A stretch of DNA of 64,000 bases, taken from positions 1-64,000 of the forward strand of contig CAKQQQ010000006.1 in the NCBI GenBank assembly GCA_934271065.1, read 5' to 3'. The notes under the pieces were generated by a model. That model did not search any database and was not told where the DNA came from. It saw only the letters and a program-made list of their open reading frames with translations. Of the stretch, positions 42,548-52,244 are shown piece by piece (within the stretch, counting starts at the first letter, position 1; each line of letters opens with the position of its first letter). This DNA comes from an uncultured Clostridia bacterium. Its GTDB lineage: Bacteria; Bacillota; Clostridia; Christensenellales; Borkfalkiaceae. A program made the translations under genes and the position numbers.

Positions 42548-45466
42548 CTACATATACAACTCGCAGTCATACATACTTATGCCCGAATCGGCAAAAACGT
42601 CGCGAAGTCTTTTTGATAATACGGATTTTTTTATACCCTTCTTCAAAACCACCTGTAAAAACCCTCCGCCACCGGCTCCGCATATCATCTTGCCGTCAAT
42701 CAAATCTTCAATGGAAATAAATATTTGATCTATACAAGTATTCGTACATCCGGAATCGAGTTTTTTAGAGAGTTCCCAATGCTCGTTCAGAAGCGAAGCA
42801 AAAGCATCGACGTTTCCCCTTTCCAATTCAAAGCGCATCAATACCGCTAATTGCTGGATCTTATTTAAGACGTCGATGGCAATCGAATCCCCACCGACAT
42901 ACTTCCCGACAACGTCACGCAACAGATTTCGGGCAAGCCTACGCTGCCCCGTATATATTAAGACAAACCGCTCGTTAATCTCTTGCAGAACTTCGTTTTT
43001 CAAATTAAGCGGAGTAGACGTAATATCCTGTCTGAACGACGGAGCGGCAACCGACAATTTAATACCCGGCACTATTCCGCCGATCTGATCTTGCCACCCG
43101 CCACCTGTAGACATTAACTGCTCCATACAAAGAACGCGATTAACAATCTCTCGATTGTCTATATTTATCGCAAAAAAGTCGCTTAACGCTTTTACACACG
43201 CTCCGGCAAGAATCGAACTCGTTCCCAAACCGCTACCTTTCGGTATATTTATTACTCGCGTATTCATATATATTCCGCCGCCGATTTTATCGCAAATATC
43301 GCCAATCGATTGACTGCCGTCCGACGGTACGATTCCACACGCAATAAGAGCGGCTTTATGTAGCGCAAACGCATCAGACGGATCGGAACAATAAGTCAGA
43401 TCGTTTACGTCGTAAAACTCCGCATAACTACCTATATCCGTCGAGGCAAGCGCAATACAGTTATTATCCGTACGTTTAATCGTAACTTCAATCGGCAATT
43501 CTCCGTTCAATTTTATAGCGGCATTTAATACCGTACCGCCGTTTTCTATACAATACGGCGGGGTATCGCTCCATCCGCCGCCCCAGTTGACTCTTACGGG
43601 TAAACGAATTACCACTTCGTTTTTTGCAATACGTAAATCGCCTTGTTTTTTGCCGATAATATCGGATGACAGCACCGCGCGCCGAATTTCATCAAAACAC
43701 AGATCTGACAAATTCTGTTCGTCGATAAGTTTCGAAGTATAATAATAAACTCTGATTTTGCGTGAAAAATCATCAAGTTCGTTGTCGCTTTTCTTGCTTA
43801 ATAATTTTAATAAATATCTTTCTACGCGTTCGGAAACCCCGTGCGGAAAGGCCTTTTTCACGTCGTCAATCGCCTGACGAGAGTCAACTGCTTCAAGAAT
43901 CGTTTCGGCAATTATCTTATCGTCGAGTTTATCGCTCCACATTATCTCGGCAATAGGATCGGACTGTAAAAAACAATCTTTTAACGAAAGTAATTCGCCG
44001 TCATAATCCCCCGACAACGTCGATTTAACCGCATCGGCCATATTTGAACAAGACTTGAAAAGCGGCTTAGTCCACAACGGTTCGTTAATATTTTTACCCA
44101 TAAACACATTGTTTTTGGGATTGTCGTTTACCGCATAACGGCGACAGACGTAGCGTTCGCCTTTAAGTTTCATCCCGTGTAAAACCGTATCTGAAGGCAC
44201 GGTGACGTTATTCAACGTAACGCCTGATATAACGCACCGTTCGCCGATTATTACCCCGTCTAAAACGTCGGAATTTTCAATATAACAATCTTTACCTATT
44301 TTACAATTTTTCGATATATAACTGTTATACGCCGAAAACTTTCTTCCGTGATAATTACTATTTACGACCTTATTCCAATCTAAATATTTATAATCGGACA
44401 TATCCAAGGTCATCAAACTTAACAGTTCCGACGTTGTTCCGAAATGTAGAAAAGCCGCAGGGGAAAACCTTATCAACTTCATATTATACCCGCGCAACTT
44501 GTTCCAAATACGTTCACGCGAAGCCGTTAATTCGGGACAAAAGTCGTTTTCGGGCTTTTCCAGATAAAAATTTTCAAGCGTACTGTCCAACGCAAGCGGA
44601 TATAAAAAATCCGTATAAAACGATAATCTGACTCTTTCGTTTACGTTGTCGTCGTACTTTTCATCCGTATCGACCAGACTATATAGATCGCTTACGATTT
44701 TACCACAAAGTATAACGGCGCCGGTGTCAATATCCACGCAATCGTTATCGTCAGTCGCGCCGACCGAGCGAAGAATACGTTCGGATTGCTTTTGCAGACA
44801 CATTTTGACCAGGCCGTTTTCATCGCCTAAAAACACACCGTGATTTTCCCCTGATTTGACGCTTTCTTTAACGGAAAGCGCCGCGGCGTAATCACCATAA
44901 AAATTAAGTTGTAAACTATTGAATAAAACTAAAACGTCGCCAGAGCAAACCATCATCCCCGAATTTATTTTTGACGGAATGCCACACGTTCCTATCATTA
45001 TCTCATCAAAAAGCGTTGATCTGCTACCTTTAGGTAAAACTCTCGGGACGGGAGAGAAAATTTTTCCGCACGCGGAATATTGAGGTATACGTTTACTGTC
45101 GCCACCGGAATGTATACACAATATTCGGAGAGAATCAAATCTATTTCCGTATTCTTTAAGGGCAATCTCGCGTAAAACAGATAACGTTGCCCCACCCGAC
45201 CCGATGCGTTTGCCTTCTCGATCGGGAACAACCAGATATTTAGTCTTTATCGGTAAGCGATTCTCTTTAATCCGATTATTTATCTGCGCACGATACGCTT
45301 CCGCTTGCGTAGAATTTGATGCGGTTAATACAACGTAATCCCAAATTTTTACTCCGTCGTTGTTTTTGGGGTTGGTTTCGAGAATTTTTTCATACTCATC
45401 TGTCGAATCAAGATAAGATTGTCTCAAAAACAACATTTTATAATCCGGCTTCGGTTGCTTTTTCAT
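42548..45466 (-). CDS. fkp: Bifunctional L-fucokinase/GDP-fucose pyrophosphorylase (Fkp-like)
   Basis: The 972-residue product has an N-terminal nucleotidyltransferase half (REGKRIGSGGATLSVL, LCIHSGGDSKRIPQYSACGK, then a left-handed beta-helix-like stretch around residues 370-430). A C-terminal GHMP kinase domain follows (PVRVNWGGGWSDTPPY, INIPKGSGLGTSSILAGA, CGAGGGGFLQVV). Fkp of Bacteroides converts fucose to fucose 1-phosphate and GDP-fucose; length and order match. The start at 45466 follows AAAGGAGAG. It should supply GDP-fucose to the glycosyltransferase gene upstream. A GDP-heptose-type sugar kinase/nucleotidyltransferase is a less likely alternative. Confidence 0.85.
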   Translation of the reverse strand: MKKQPKPDYKMLFLRQSYLDSTDEYEKILETNPKNNDGVKIWDYVVLTASNSTQAEAYRAQINNRIKENRLPIKTKYLVVPDREGKRIGSGGATLSVLREIALKEYGNRFDSLRILCIHSGGDSKRIPQYSACGKIFSPVPRVLPKGSRSTLFDEIMIGTCGIPSKINSGMMVCSGDVLVLFNSLQLNFYGDYAAALSVKESVKSGENHGVFLGDENGLVKMCLQKQSERILRSVGATDDNDCVDIDTGAVILCGKIVSDLYSLVDTDEKYDDNVNERVRLSFYTDFLYPLALDSTLENFYLEKPENDFCPELTASRERIWNKLRGYNMKLIRFSPAAFLHFGTTSELLSLMTLDMSDYKYLDWNKVVNSNYHGRKFSAYNSYISKNCKIGKDCYIENSDVLDGVIIGERCVISGVTLNNVTVPSDTVLHGMKLKGERYVCRRYAVNDNPKNNVFMGKNINEPLWTKPLFKSCSNMADAVKSTLSGDYDGELLSLKDCFLQSDPIAEIMWSDKLDDKIIAETILEAVDSRQAIDDVKKAFPHGVSERVERYLLKLLSKKSDNELDDFSRKIRVYYYTSKLIDEQNLSDLCFDEIRRAVLSSDIIGKKQGDLRIAKNEVVIRLPVRVNWGGGWSDTPPYCIENGGTVLNAAIKLNGELPIEVTIKRTDNNCIALASTDIGSYAEFYDVNDLTYCSDPSDAFALHKAALIACGIVPSDGSQSIGDICDKIGGGIYMNTRVINIPKGSGLGTSSILAGACVKALSDFFAINIDNREIVNRVLCMEQLMSTGGGWQDQIGGIVPGIKLSVAAPSFRQDITSTPLNLKNEVLQEINERFVLIYTGQRRLARNLLRDVVGKYVGGDSIAIDVLNKIQQLAVLMRFELERGNVDAFASLLNEHWELSKKLDSGCTNTCIDQIFISIEDLIDGKMICGAGGGGFLQVVLKKGIKKSVLSKRLRDVFADSGISMYDCELYM

Positions 45467-45528
45467 TATTTCTCTCCTTTGGCGCAAGAATTAAAATCAT
45501 AGCGTCGGCAATACGTCGGCTTTGAAAC

Positions 45529-46296
45529 TTATCCTAAAATAAATTTTGCCATCTCCATCAAAAAACACTCTATGGGATAATAAGAAAACCCGTAGCCGTT
45601 TCTTTTATAACAGGAATATTTAATTTTTATACGCTCAAAAACTTTTTTCAATGATTTGCTATGCGACACCCCGTTTAGCGTAAAATTGGCAAGCACGACG
45701 TTTTTTACCGATATTTTTTTATTCGCCTTGCGTAAACGCAGTATTAAATCCCAGTCATCGTAAATGCAACGACAAGCATACAATCCTATATCGTTATAAG
45801 TATCCTTAGTTATAAACGTCGTAGGATGGTTCCAATGCCGCGTTGTAGGACGTTTATCGATTTTTGATTTTTTTACGGTAACCCTTCCGTCGTTGTGAAT
45901 TAAATTTAAGTCGGCATAAAAACAATCGAATTTATTTTCATGATACGCTTCGATAACGGTTTGTACCGCTTCAGGCTCGTACCAATCATCAGAGTTAATC
46001 ATACCTATAATTTCTCCGGTAGCGCGAGTTATCCCTTTATTCATTGCATCGTAAATACCGTCATCTTTTTCCGAAATTACGATTAAAGTATAACCTTTGT
46101 CTAAAAATTTATCTCTATACTCTTCTACTATCTCTACCGTCTGATCCGCAGACTTTCCGTCTACGACGATATATTCAATATTGCCGTACGTCTGATTTAA
46201 GACGGATTCAACGGTTCTTCTGATAGTGCTTTCCGAATTAAACGCAGCGGTAACGATCGACACTTTAATCGTTTTATCTTCAAAATCGGTTTTCAA
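45529..46296 (-). CDS. Family 2 glycosyltransferase
   Basis: The 255-residue product is a GT-A fold enzyme: IKVSIVTAAFNSESTI, SVLNQTYGNIEYIVVDGKS, a metal-binding SDDW and a DDWDLILRL motif. It starts at TTG (46294-46296), with GGGGT about ten bases upstream. It has its own promoter and lies 62 bases before fkp, so the pair probably forms an operon that adds fucose or a related sugar to a surface glycan. The acceptor is unknown. The two genes are A+T-richer than their neighbours. Confidence 0.85.
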   Translation of the reverse strand: MKTDFEDKTIKVSIVTAAFNSESTIRRTVESVLNQTYGNIEYIVVDGKSADQTVEIVEEYRDKFLDKGYTLIVISEKDDGIYDAMNKGITRATGEIIGMINSDDWYEPEAVQTVIEAYHENKFDCFYADLNLIHNDGRVTVKKSKIDKRPTTRHWNHPTTFITKDTYNDIGLYACRCIYDDWDLILRLRKANKKISVKNVVLANFTLNGVSHSKSLKKVFERIKIKYSCYKRNGYGFSYYPIECFLMEMAKFILG

Positions 46297-46362
46297 AACA
46301 GTTCTACCCCATTATTTCGTTGATCGACAATCAATGCGTTTCTTATCGATACTATATTTTAC

Positions 46363-46391
46363 ATTATATATTACTTTTATAATTAAGTCAA
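46363..46391 (-). promoter_or_regulatory. Promoter of the glycosyltransferase-fkp operon
   Basis: Minus strand TTGACT (46386-46391), 17 bases, TATAAT (46363-46368). The predicted leader is about 60 bases. Confidence 0.75.
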
Positions 46392-46504
46392 ACGTTTGGC
46401 GCTTGGACACATCGGCAAAGATTATTAAACGACTTGTTAATACTCATTATCAACGTATGGTAAAGCGGACGAAAGGCGATTATTGCCTTATTATTCTTGT
46501 CTGG

Positions 46505-46547
46505 CATAAAGCCCCGCCCGACGGCAATTGCCGTCGGGCGGGGCTTT
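46505..46547. repeat. Palindromic repeat, right flank of the fucose island
   Basis: 46508-46547 is a perfect 40-base palindrome with no loop. It starts with the same CATAAAGCCCCGCCC as the copy at 42497 and shares its core GACGGCAATTGCCGTC. It also serves as the hairpin after the gene at 46591. Confidence 0.75.
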
Positions 46548-46590
46548 TATATAGATTTTATTCTTATCGTTTTTATTTTATTCTTACCGC

Positions 46591-47526
46591 TTAGCCGACT
46601 TTAACGCTCTTTACGGTTATGGTCTTGGCGGGAATAATACGCAAAAACTTGGTCTTGTTTTTAAGCGCGTTCAATACGTCTTCGTCGTCAACGTCTACGC
46701 TGCCCGCAAAATAGTTACCGTCGGAATCTTTCGTAAAGTTATGACCGAGCGCGTTGAATTTGGCAAGCAATTCTTCGTCGTCGATACAGTTTTCGTAATC
46801 GAAATAATACTCGTAAACTCCGTTTGCAGACTTTCTGTAATCGTCGGAAAGGAATTTCTTAACGTCGTCGAGACCTTTTGTAATATAACCGATTGCGGCA
46901 AAATCGTTCTGCGTGTAGTAAGAGTCGCTGCCTGTTACCAACGCAAGCGTTCCGCGCGCGGATTCCAAAGCCGCGTCGGTCTTATCCGCGGAAGACTTTC
47001 CGTCGCCGTCAAAACCGATTATATCTCTTTTAAGAACGAGCGAACCCGAAGAAACGGTAATGGTCTTATCGCAACGGGTTACGCCGCCGTTATTGAATTC
47101 GCCGTAAATGCAGTAATCTTCGGTATATCTCGCGTGATTTTTACCTATCTTTTTACCCTTTGCGTATTCGGCGGTAATGACGGAATAATAATTCAGCGAG
47201 GCGGCTTTATCGTATCTCGATTTTCTTTCGCCGTTTTCAAGATAAAATTCGCCGAATTCGACGTGGTTACTGCCGATATCGCTTACGATCGTATCGTTAT
47301 AATATTTCGCGCCGACGAGTTTTTTAACGTGTTCGATGGTGGCGGGGGCGTAGTTATCGTAAAGTTCCACGCCGACGGTTATTTCTTTTCCGTTGACGTC
47401 GAAAACGATCGTCATATTCTCTATAACGCTGCCGTTTTTAACGACTTTTTTATTACAGCCCGCAAAACAGCCTATCGTAGCGACGCACACCGCGATCGCG
47501 CAAAATTTTTTAAGCAAACTTTTCAT
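46591..47526 (-). CDS. Cyclophilin-like lipoprotein
   Basis: The 311-residue product has a lipoprotein signal (lipobox FAGC near residue 24) and a cyclophilin-type domain (VNGKEITVGVELYDNYAPATIEHVKKLV). The domain lacks the usual catalytic Arg/Phe set, so activity as a peptidyl-prolyl isomerase is doubtful. The ATG at 47526 has GGAGG upstream; the longer frame starts without one and would bury the signal. It is likely an extracytoplasmic folding factor or a binding protein derived from one. Confidence 0.75.
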   Translation of the reverse strand: MKSLLKKFCAIAVCVATIGCFAGCNKKVVKNGSVIENMTIVFDVNGKEITVGVELYDNYAPATIEHVKKLVGAKYYNDTIVSDIGSNHVEFGEFYLENGERKSRYDKAASLNYYSVITAEYAKGKKIGKNHARYTEDYCIYGEFNNGGVTRCDKTITVSSGSLVLKRDIIGFDGDGKSSADKTDAALESARGTLALVTGSDSYYTQNDFAAIGYITKGLDDVKKFLSDDYRKSANGVYEYYFDYENCIDDEELLAKFNALGHNFTKDSDGNYFAGSVDVDDEDVLNALKNKTKFLRIIPAKTITVKSVKVG

Positions 47527-47644
47527 ATAACCTCCGTTCGCGCCGAAACAATCACGCGCGAGACAACGTACGAATATTTTAACATTATAATAGTTTTTAG
47601 TCAACGCTATTTAGTCCGTTTTACGCATTTTAACCGAAAAATCA

Positions 47645-48778
47645 CTAAATTATAAGCGTTTTTACGGCGTTTAACTCTGCGTCGGTAAAATTACCGTAGC
47701 GCATAAAAAGGTACGCCAGACCGCACAACGCCACCAGACCGAGAACGACCGCGATAAGAACGCGCAAAGGCGATACGGGCGTTTTGCCCCTTGCCTTACC
47801 GCTGCTGCCGTTTACCATAATCCCGTAACGCTTCTTTCCGTACTTGAAATTCATAAAATACACGGGCAGAAGCAGATATTTATAGGTTACGTTTTCGTGA
47901 TAAGTGCTTACGTTGAGATAGTCTACCACGTCGGCGTTATATTTGCTCTTTATCCCCGAACGGATAAGCGTATCCATAATGGTTTTAGCGTTTTGCCAGC
48001 CCGTACGAAGACTTACCGTGTACCCGTCCGCCACGAAACCCGAAAGATAACTCTTTTCGTAAACGCAGGCGCTGCCCGTATCGAACGGAGACAACTGGTC
48101 TATTTTTTTCTGATTGAAATTGACGTTATTCGCGACGAGCAGATCGTCGAAAAATCGCGCGTACGAGCCGCTTATATTTTTATATTCTATGTAGGTTTCG
48201 GTGCGGCGGTTTTTTCCGCTGCCGACGGTGCGTGTACGACGATACCCGACTCTGCCCTTATACGTCGAATAGGTGTTGCTGTCAAAGGTAAAACACGGCT
48301 CGTATACGCCGCGCATATTCTCCTGATTCAGGTTCTTTTTGAATTTGCGCGGGGCGAACAACCGCGACCTTGCCCACTTTTTAGCGTATTCGGTCGCCTT
48401 TTCTCTGCCGAAACGGAAGGGGAGTACCGCTTGCGGGCGTATTCCGTCAAAACTTTCGCCCCTTACGATATGCGTAGTTCCGCAAAACGGACAGGTGGTA
48501 GCTTCTTCGTCGGAGTTCATTATAATGACCGCGCCGCAATTGTCGCATTTATATGTAACCTGTTCGGCGGCGTCCCACCGCTCGGCTTTATCGAAGCCTT
48601 CTTCGATATCGTTTTCCTTAACCGCCCTGTTCTTTTCAAAATCTACCGTGTTTCCGCAATGCTCGCATTTAAGAGTTTGCGTTTCCGGGTCGAAATTCAT
48701 CGTTCCGCCGCAACTCGGACATTTTATACAGTCGGTTTCTACGTTCTTATATTGTTTCGTGTAATCGATTTCGCTCAT
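47645..48778 (-). CDS. Zinc-ribbon membrane protein of unknown function
   Basis: The 377-residue product has two N-terminal zinc ribbons (CPSCGGTMNF with CEHCG; CDNCGAVI with CPFCGTTH), then a beta-rich middle domain with LPFRFGREKA and VYEPCFTFD. A transmembrane segment lies near residues 340-362. Proteins with this layout occur next to SPFH proteins in many Bacillota, as here (49136). Function is unknown; a role in membrane stress or assembly of a membrane-bound complex is guessed from context. Confidence 0.78.
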   Translation of the reverse strand: MSEIDYTKQYKNVETDCIKCPSCGGTMNFDPETQTLKCEHCGNTVDFEKNRAVKENDIEEGFDKAERWDAAEQVTYKCDNCGAVIIMNSDEEATTCPFCGTTHIVRGESFDGIRPQAVLPFRFGREKATEYAKKWARSRLFAPRKFKKNLNQENMRGVYEPCFTFDSNTYSTYKGRVGYRRTRTVGSGKNRRTETYIEYKNISGSYARFFDDLLVANNVNFNQKKIDQLSPFDTGSACVYEKSYLSGFVADGYTVSLRTGWQNAKTIMDTLIRSGIKSKYNADVVDYLNVSTYHENVTYKYLLLPVYFMNFKYGKKRYGIMVNGSSGKARGKTPVSPLRVLIAVVLGLVALCGLAYLFMRYGNFTDAELNAVKTLII

Positions 48779-48794
48779 CGTTTCATTTACTCTG

Positions 48795-48826
48795 CCGCAC
48801 CCCGAAGCAGTCGCTTCGGGGTGCGG
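48795..48826. terminator. Hairpin between the DUF1858 and zinc-ribbon genes
   Basis: CCGCACCCCGAAGC (48795-48808) and GCTTCGGGGTGCGG (48813-48826), a perfect 14-bp stem. A T run follows on the plus strand only, so termination of leftward transcription may be partial. Confidence 0.6.
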
Positions 48827-48843
48827 TTCATTGATTTTTTTAA

Positions 48844-49041
48844 TTACTTAACGTCGTTAAGTTCGGCAAGCATTTGTTCGAGATCCGCGCCGTGAACGGC
48901 AGCCGCCTCGCCGACCGTTTCGCCGTGCGCGATGGCGCAGCCCAGACAATGCATTCCGTAACGCATAAGAATTTCAGCAGCGTTCGGATTTATATCCAAC
49001 GCTTCGGTGATAATGGTGTTTTCGGTAATCTTTTTTTCCAT
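48844..49041 (-). CDS. DUF1858 hybrid-cluster-associated redox disulfide protein
   Basis: The 65-residue product matches the family often found with hybrid cluster protein: TIITEALDINPNAAEIL, then YGMHCLGCAIAHGETVGEAA. The CxxC pair probably forms a redox disulfide or binds metal. No hybrid cluster protein gene is in the window. Alone, its partner is unknown. Confidence 0.88.
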   Translation of the reverse strand: MEKKITENTIITEALDINPNAAEILMRYGMHCLGCAIAHGETVGEAAAVHGADLEQMLAELNDVK

Positions 49042-49135
49042 AACGTGTTACGCTCCGTAAATATATAGTTGATATTTTTTTGAATTTTATACGCGCGTGT
49101 TTGATTTTGCGCGCCGTTAGCCGACGGGATAACGA

Positions 49136-50194
49136 TTAAAGTTTTTTACCGCATTCGGGGCAGAATTTCGCGCCCGCCGCCACTTTCGCGCCGCATTCGG
49201 GGCAGAATTTCGCTTCGGCTTGTTTCTGACCGCATTCGGGGCAGAATTTGCTTCCACCGGGGATATTCGCGCCGCAGTTCGTGCATTTTACCGTAGCGGA
49301 ATCGCTTTTTGCGGGTTGGGCGGGTTGCGCCGCCTGACGATCGCCCGCAAACGCGCCTGCCATAATTCCGCCTATTCCGAGCCCTGCGCCCATACCGACG
49401 CCCGCGCCCATAAACGCGCCGCCCGCGCCGGGGTTAGCCGCCGCGCTCTTCATCGCTTCCGCCGCGGAAATTTTCATAAGCGTATCGGTCTTGTCGCCGA
49501 GTATGCCGAGTTTGGAACGCTCGTCGAGAGCCTTTTCGACTTCCGGCGGAACGGACATATTCTCGATAAAGAGATTTACGAGTTCGAGACCGATCTCGCG
49601 GAATTTTGCCTGAATCTTCGCCTTGACGATTTCGTTGAATTCCATCGTGTTGGCGGCGAGATCGAGCGCGGAAATTTTGCTTTCGCCGAGACAGTCGGCA
49701 AGCGAAGAGATGAGCATCGTCTTCAAAAAGCCGGTAATGTCTTCGGTTTTGAAACTGCTGTTAGTTCCGAAAAGTTCTTTAAGGAATACCGCCGCGTCGT
49801 CAACCCTGAACGAGAACGCGCCGTAACCCCTTACCCTTATCGCGCCGAAGTCGGGATCGCGCATCATTATGGGATTGAGCGTTCCCCACTTGATATTCGT
49901 AAACTGTTTGGTGTTTATGAAATATACGTCGCAGGTAATAGGAGTCTGAAACGCGTACTTCCACGCGGCGAGTTTGGTAAGAATCGGAAGAATCTCCGTC
50001 TTCATATCATGCAAGCCCGGCGTAAGAATATCCGCTATCTGACCTTTATGTACGAAAATGGCAACCTGTGATTCTTTAACGGTAATCGTAGATTTATCGT
50101 TTACTTCTCTTCCGTTGTTTTTGAACGGATATTTATAAACGAGAGTGTTATTGCTATCGTCGTTCCAGACGACGTTAAGCCTGAATAAAGCCAT
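49136..50194 (-). CDS. SPFH/band-7 protein with C-terminal zinc ribbons
   Basis: The 352-residue product has an SPFH-type N-terminal region (residues about 40-230) of the virion-core-like branch (VKESQVAIFVHKGQIADILTPG, VYFINTKQFTNIKWGT). A Gly/Ala-rich linker and three zinc-ribbon modules follow (CTNCGANIPGGSKFCPECG, AKFCPECGAKV, AKFCPECGKKL). SPFH proteins form membrane microdomain scaffolds. The tandem ribbons and the neighbouring zinc-ribbon membrane protein gene suggest they work together. No signal or membrane segment is evident. Confidence 0.85.
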   Translation of the reverse strand: MALFRLNVVWNDDSNNTLVYKYPFKNNGREVNDKSTITVKESQVAIFVHKGQIADILTPGLHDMKTEILPILTKLAAWKYAFQTPITCDVYFINTKQFTNIKWGTLNPIMMRDPDFGAIRVRGYGAFSFRVDDAAVFLKELFGTNSSFKTEDITGFLKTMLISSLADCLGESKISALDLAANTMEFNEIVKAKIQAKFREIGLELVNLFIENMSVPPEVEKALDERSKLGILGDKTDTLMKISAAEAMKSAAANPGAGGAFMGAGVGMGAGLGIGGIMAGAFAGDRQAAQPAQPAKSDSATVKCTNCGANIPGGSKFCPECGQKQAEAKFCPECGAKVAAGAKFCPECGKKL

Positions 50195-50303
50195 AATTTA
50201 CGTCTCCTTTCGTCTTATATAATATATTTTCGCATATATCCGATAACATTTTATCATATGACTTCGGATTTTGCAAGTTTTTGAACGATTTTTATTAAAA
50301 AAC

Positions 50304-50335
50304 CCTTTTCGGGCGTACGCGTACGCCCGAAAAGG
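50304..50335 (-). terminator. Terminator of the metal-efflux operon
   Basis: A 32-base perfect palindrome (CCTTTTCGGGCGTACG and its complement); on the minus strand TTTTTT follows. It starts ten bases after the ATPase stop. Confidence 0.9.
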
Positions 50336-50344
50336 ACTTATATC

Positions 50345-52243
50345 CTATTTTATTCTGAGCGCGCGCATAGCGTTAAGAATCGCCGCCATCGCCACGCCTA
50401 CGTCCGCAAAAACCGCTATCCACATCATATTCGGAACGCCTACCGCGCTTAAAATAAGCGCGAGAGCCTTTACGCCGAGCGAGAACACTATATTTTCGCG
50501 AACGATACGCATCGTCTTTTTCGCGATTTTTTCGGCGACGAGTATATCGGAAAGTCTGTCGCGCATAAGCACCACGTCGGACGCTTCTATCGCGCTGTCG
50601 CTGCCGACCGCGCCCATCGACACGCCCACGTCCGCGCGCATAAGCACGGGCGCGTCGTTTATTCCGTCTCCGACGAAAGCGATTACGTCGTTCTTACCTT
50701 TTTCGGACAGCATACGCTCGACTTCGGCGAGTTTATCCTGCGGCAGCAAACCGCTTTTATAATCGGTTATTCCGAGTTCTTCCGCGACGGGCTTTGCGGC
50801 GTTTTCGTTATCGCCCGTAAGCATAGCCACCTGCGTATTATGCGCCTTTAACTCGGCTATGACGCGTTTGGCGTCGCTCTTTACCACGTCGGACACGGTT
50901 ATCGCGCCGAGATACTTACCGTTTACGGCAACGTATACCGCCGTGCCCGCAAGTCCGCTCGTTTCGATTTCCACGCCTTCGTCTTTCATAAGTCTCGCGT
51001 TGCCGCAAGCAATTCTTTCGCCGTCTTTTTCGGCTACCGCGCCCCTGCCCGCGACTTCGCTGACGACGTAACTTTCGTCCGCTTCGCCAACGCCTTCGGC
51101 AACCACGCTTTTAGCCACGGGGTGAGTCGATCTGCATTCGCAGATATACGCCGCTTTAAGTATTTCTTCGCGCTTATCCGCAGGGTACACGCCCGTAACC
51201 TTAAATTCGCCCGTAGTCAGAGTACCCGTTTTATCGAACACTATCTTATTGACTTTGGAAAGTTGTTCTATATAGTTCGCGCCCTTTATAAGCACGCCTT
51301 TGCCGCTTGCCCCGCCTATACCGCCGAAAAATCCGAGCGGAATGGATATGACGAGCGCGCACGGACAGGACACCACGAGACAGGTAAGAGCGCGTTCTGC
51401 CCAACTCGCCCACACCGCTCCGTCCGCGGCGGCGTTAATTATCGAAATAATCGCAGGGGGAACGATCGCCAGCGCGAGCGCGGTAAACACCACGAACGGC
51501 GTGTAATACTTGGCGAAAACCGAAATGAAATTTTCGGCGCGGGCTTTTTTACCCGACGCGTTCTCGACCATATCGAGAATTTTCGATACCGTGCTGTCGT
51601 AAAACTCTTTTTCGACGCGAATCTCTATCGTGCCGTTAAGCGAAATCGTACCGCTCGTCGCGGCGCAACCTTCTTCGAGAAAAATCGGCGCGCTTTCGCC
51701 CGTGAGAGCGCACGCGTTCACGTCCGCCCGACCTTTTACGACGATGCCGTCAAGCGGGATTTTTTCGCCCGCGCGGACCTGCACCACTTCCCCGACCGAC
51801 ACTTCTTCGGGGAAAACGTCCGTCCACTCGCCGTCTCTTAAAACTCTCGCCTTGTCGGGGCGTATATCCATAAGCGCGGCGATGGACTTTCTCGACTTGC
51901 CTACGGCGTAATCCTGAAAAATCTCGCCCGTCTGGTAAAACAGTATGACGGCTACGCTCTCGGCAAAGTCGCCGTGTCCGCCGTTGACCGTCTTTATCAC
52001 GCCGAGCGCGAACGCGCCGAGCGAAGCGACGGTCATCAGAAAATTCTCGTCGAACACCTTACCGCGAAAGATATTGCGCGCGGCTTTCCACAAAACGTCG
52101 TAAGCGGCGGCGATATACAACGCCGCGTATAAACCGAGTACGAGATATACGTTTACGGCGCATACCTTTTCGACGATGAAAAGCGTGAAGAAACAAACGA
52201 GACAAACGCCCGTCCTTATAGATTTGATTTTTAGTTCATCCAT
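50345..52243 (-). CDS. P1B-type metal-exporting ATPase (Zn/Cd/Pb type)
   Basis: The 632-residue product has the full P-type core: actuator TGESAP, the ion-binding SCPCAL membrane motif (near residue 290), the phosphorylation site DKTGTLT (near 335), the HP motif and GDGINDAP. SCPC with no N-terminal His-rich or HMA domain fits the ZntA/CadA class, which exports Zn2+, Cd2+ and Pb2+. The metal-binding HMA domain is encoded separately one base upstream, and an ArsR repressor precedes both. A copper ATPase would carry CPC with different flanking residues, so it is less likely. Confidence 0.9.
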   Translation of the reverse strand: MDELKIKSIRTGVCLVCFFTLFIVEKVCAVNVYLVLGLYAALYIAAAYDVLWKAARNIFRGKVFDENFLMTVASLGAFALGVIKTVNGGHGDFAESVAVILFYQTGEIFQDYAVGKSRKSIAALMDIRPDKARVLRDGEWTDVFPEEVSVGEVVQVRAGEKIPLDGIVVKGRADVNACALTGESAPIFLEEGCAATSGTISLNGTIEIRVEKEFYDSTVSKILDMVENASGKKARAENFISVFAKYYTPFVVFTALALAIVPPAIISIINAAADGAVWASWAERALTCLVVSCPCALVISIPLGFFGGIGGASGKGVLIKGANYIEQLSKVNKIVFDKTGTLTTGEFKVTGVYPADKREEILKAAYICECRSTHPVAKSVVAEGVGEADESYVVSEVAGRGAVAEKDGERIACGNARLMKDEGVEIETSGLAGTAVYVAVNGKYLGAITVSDVVKSDAKRVIAELKAHNTQVAMLTGDNENAAKPVAEELGITDYKSGLLPQDKLAEVERMLSEKGKNDVIAFVGDGINDAPVLMRADVGVSMGAVGSDSAIEASDVVLMRDRLSDILVAEKIAKKTMRIVRENIVFSLGVKALALILSAVGVPNMMWIAVFADVGVAMAAILNAMRALRIK

Positions 52244-52244
52244 A

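Noticed and set aside
46741..48895. Long plus-strand open frames opposite the cyclophilin-like and zinc-ribbon genes
   Set aside because: They mirror the real minus-strand genes, lack ribosome binding sites, and have no recognisable domains.
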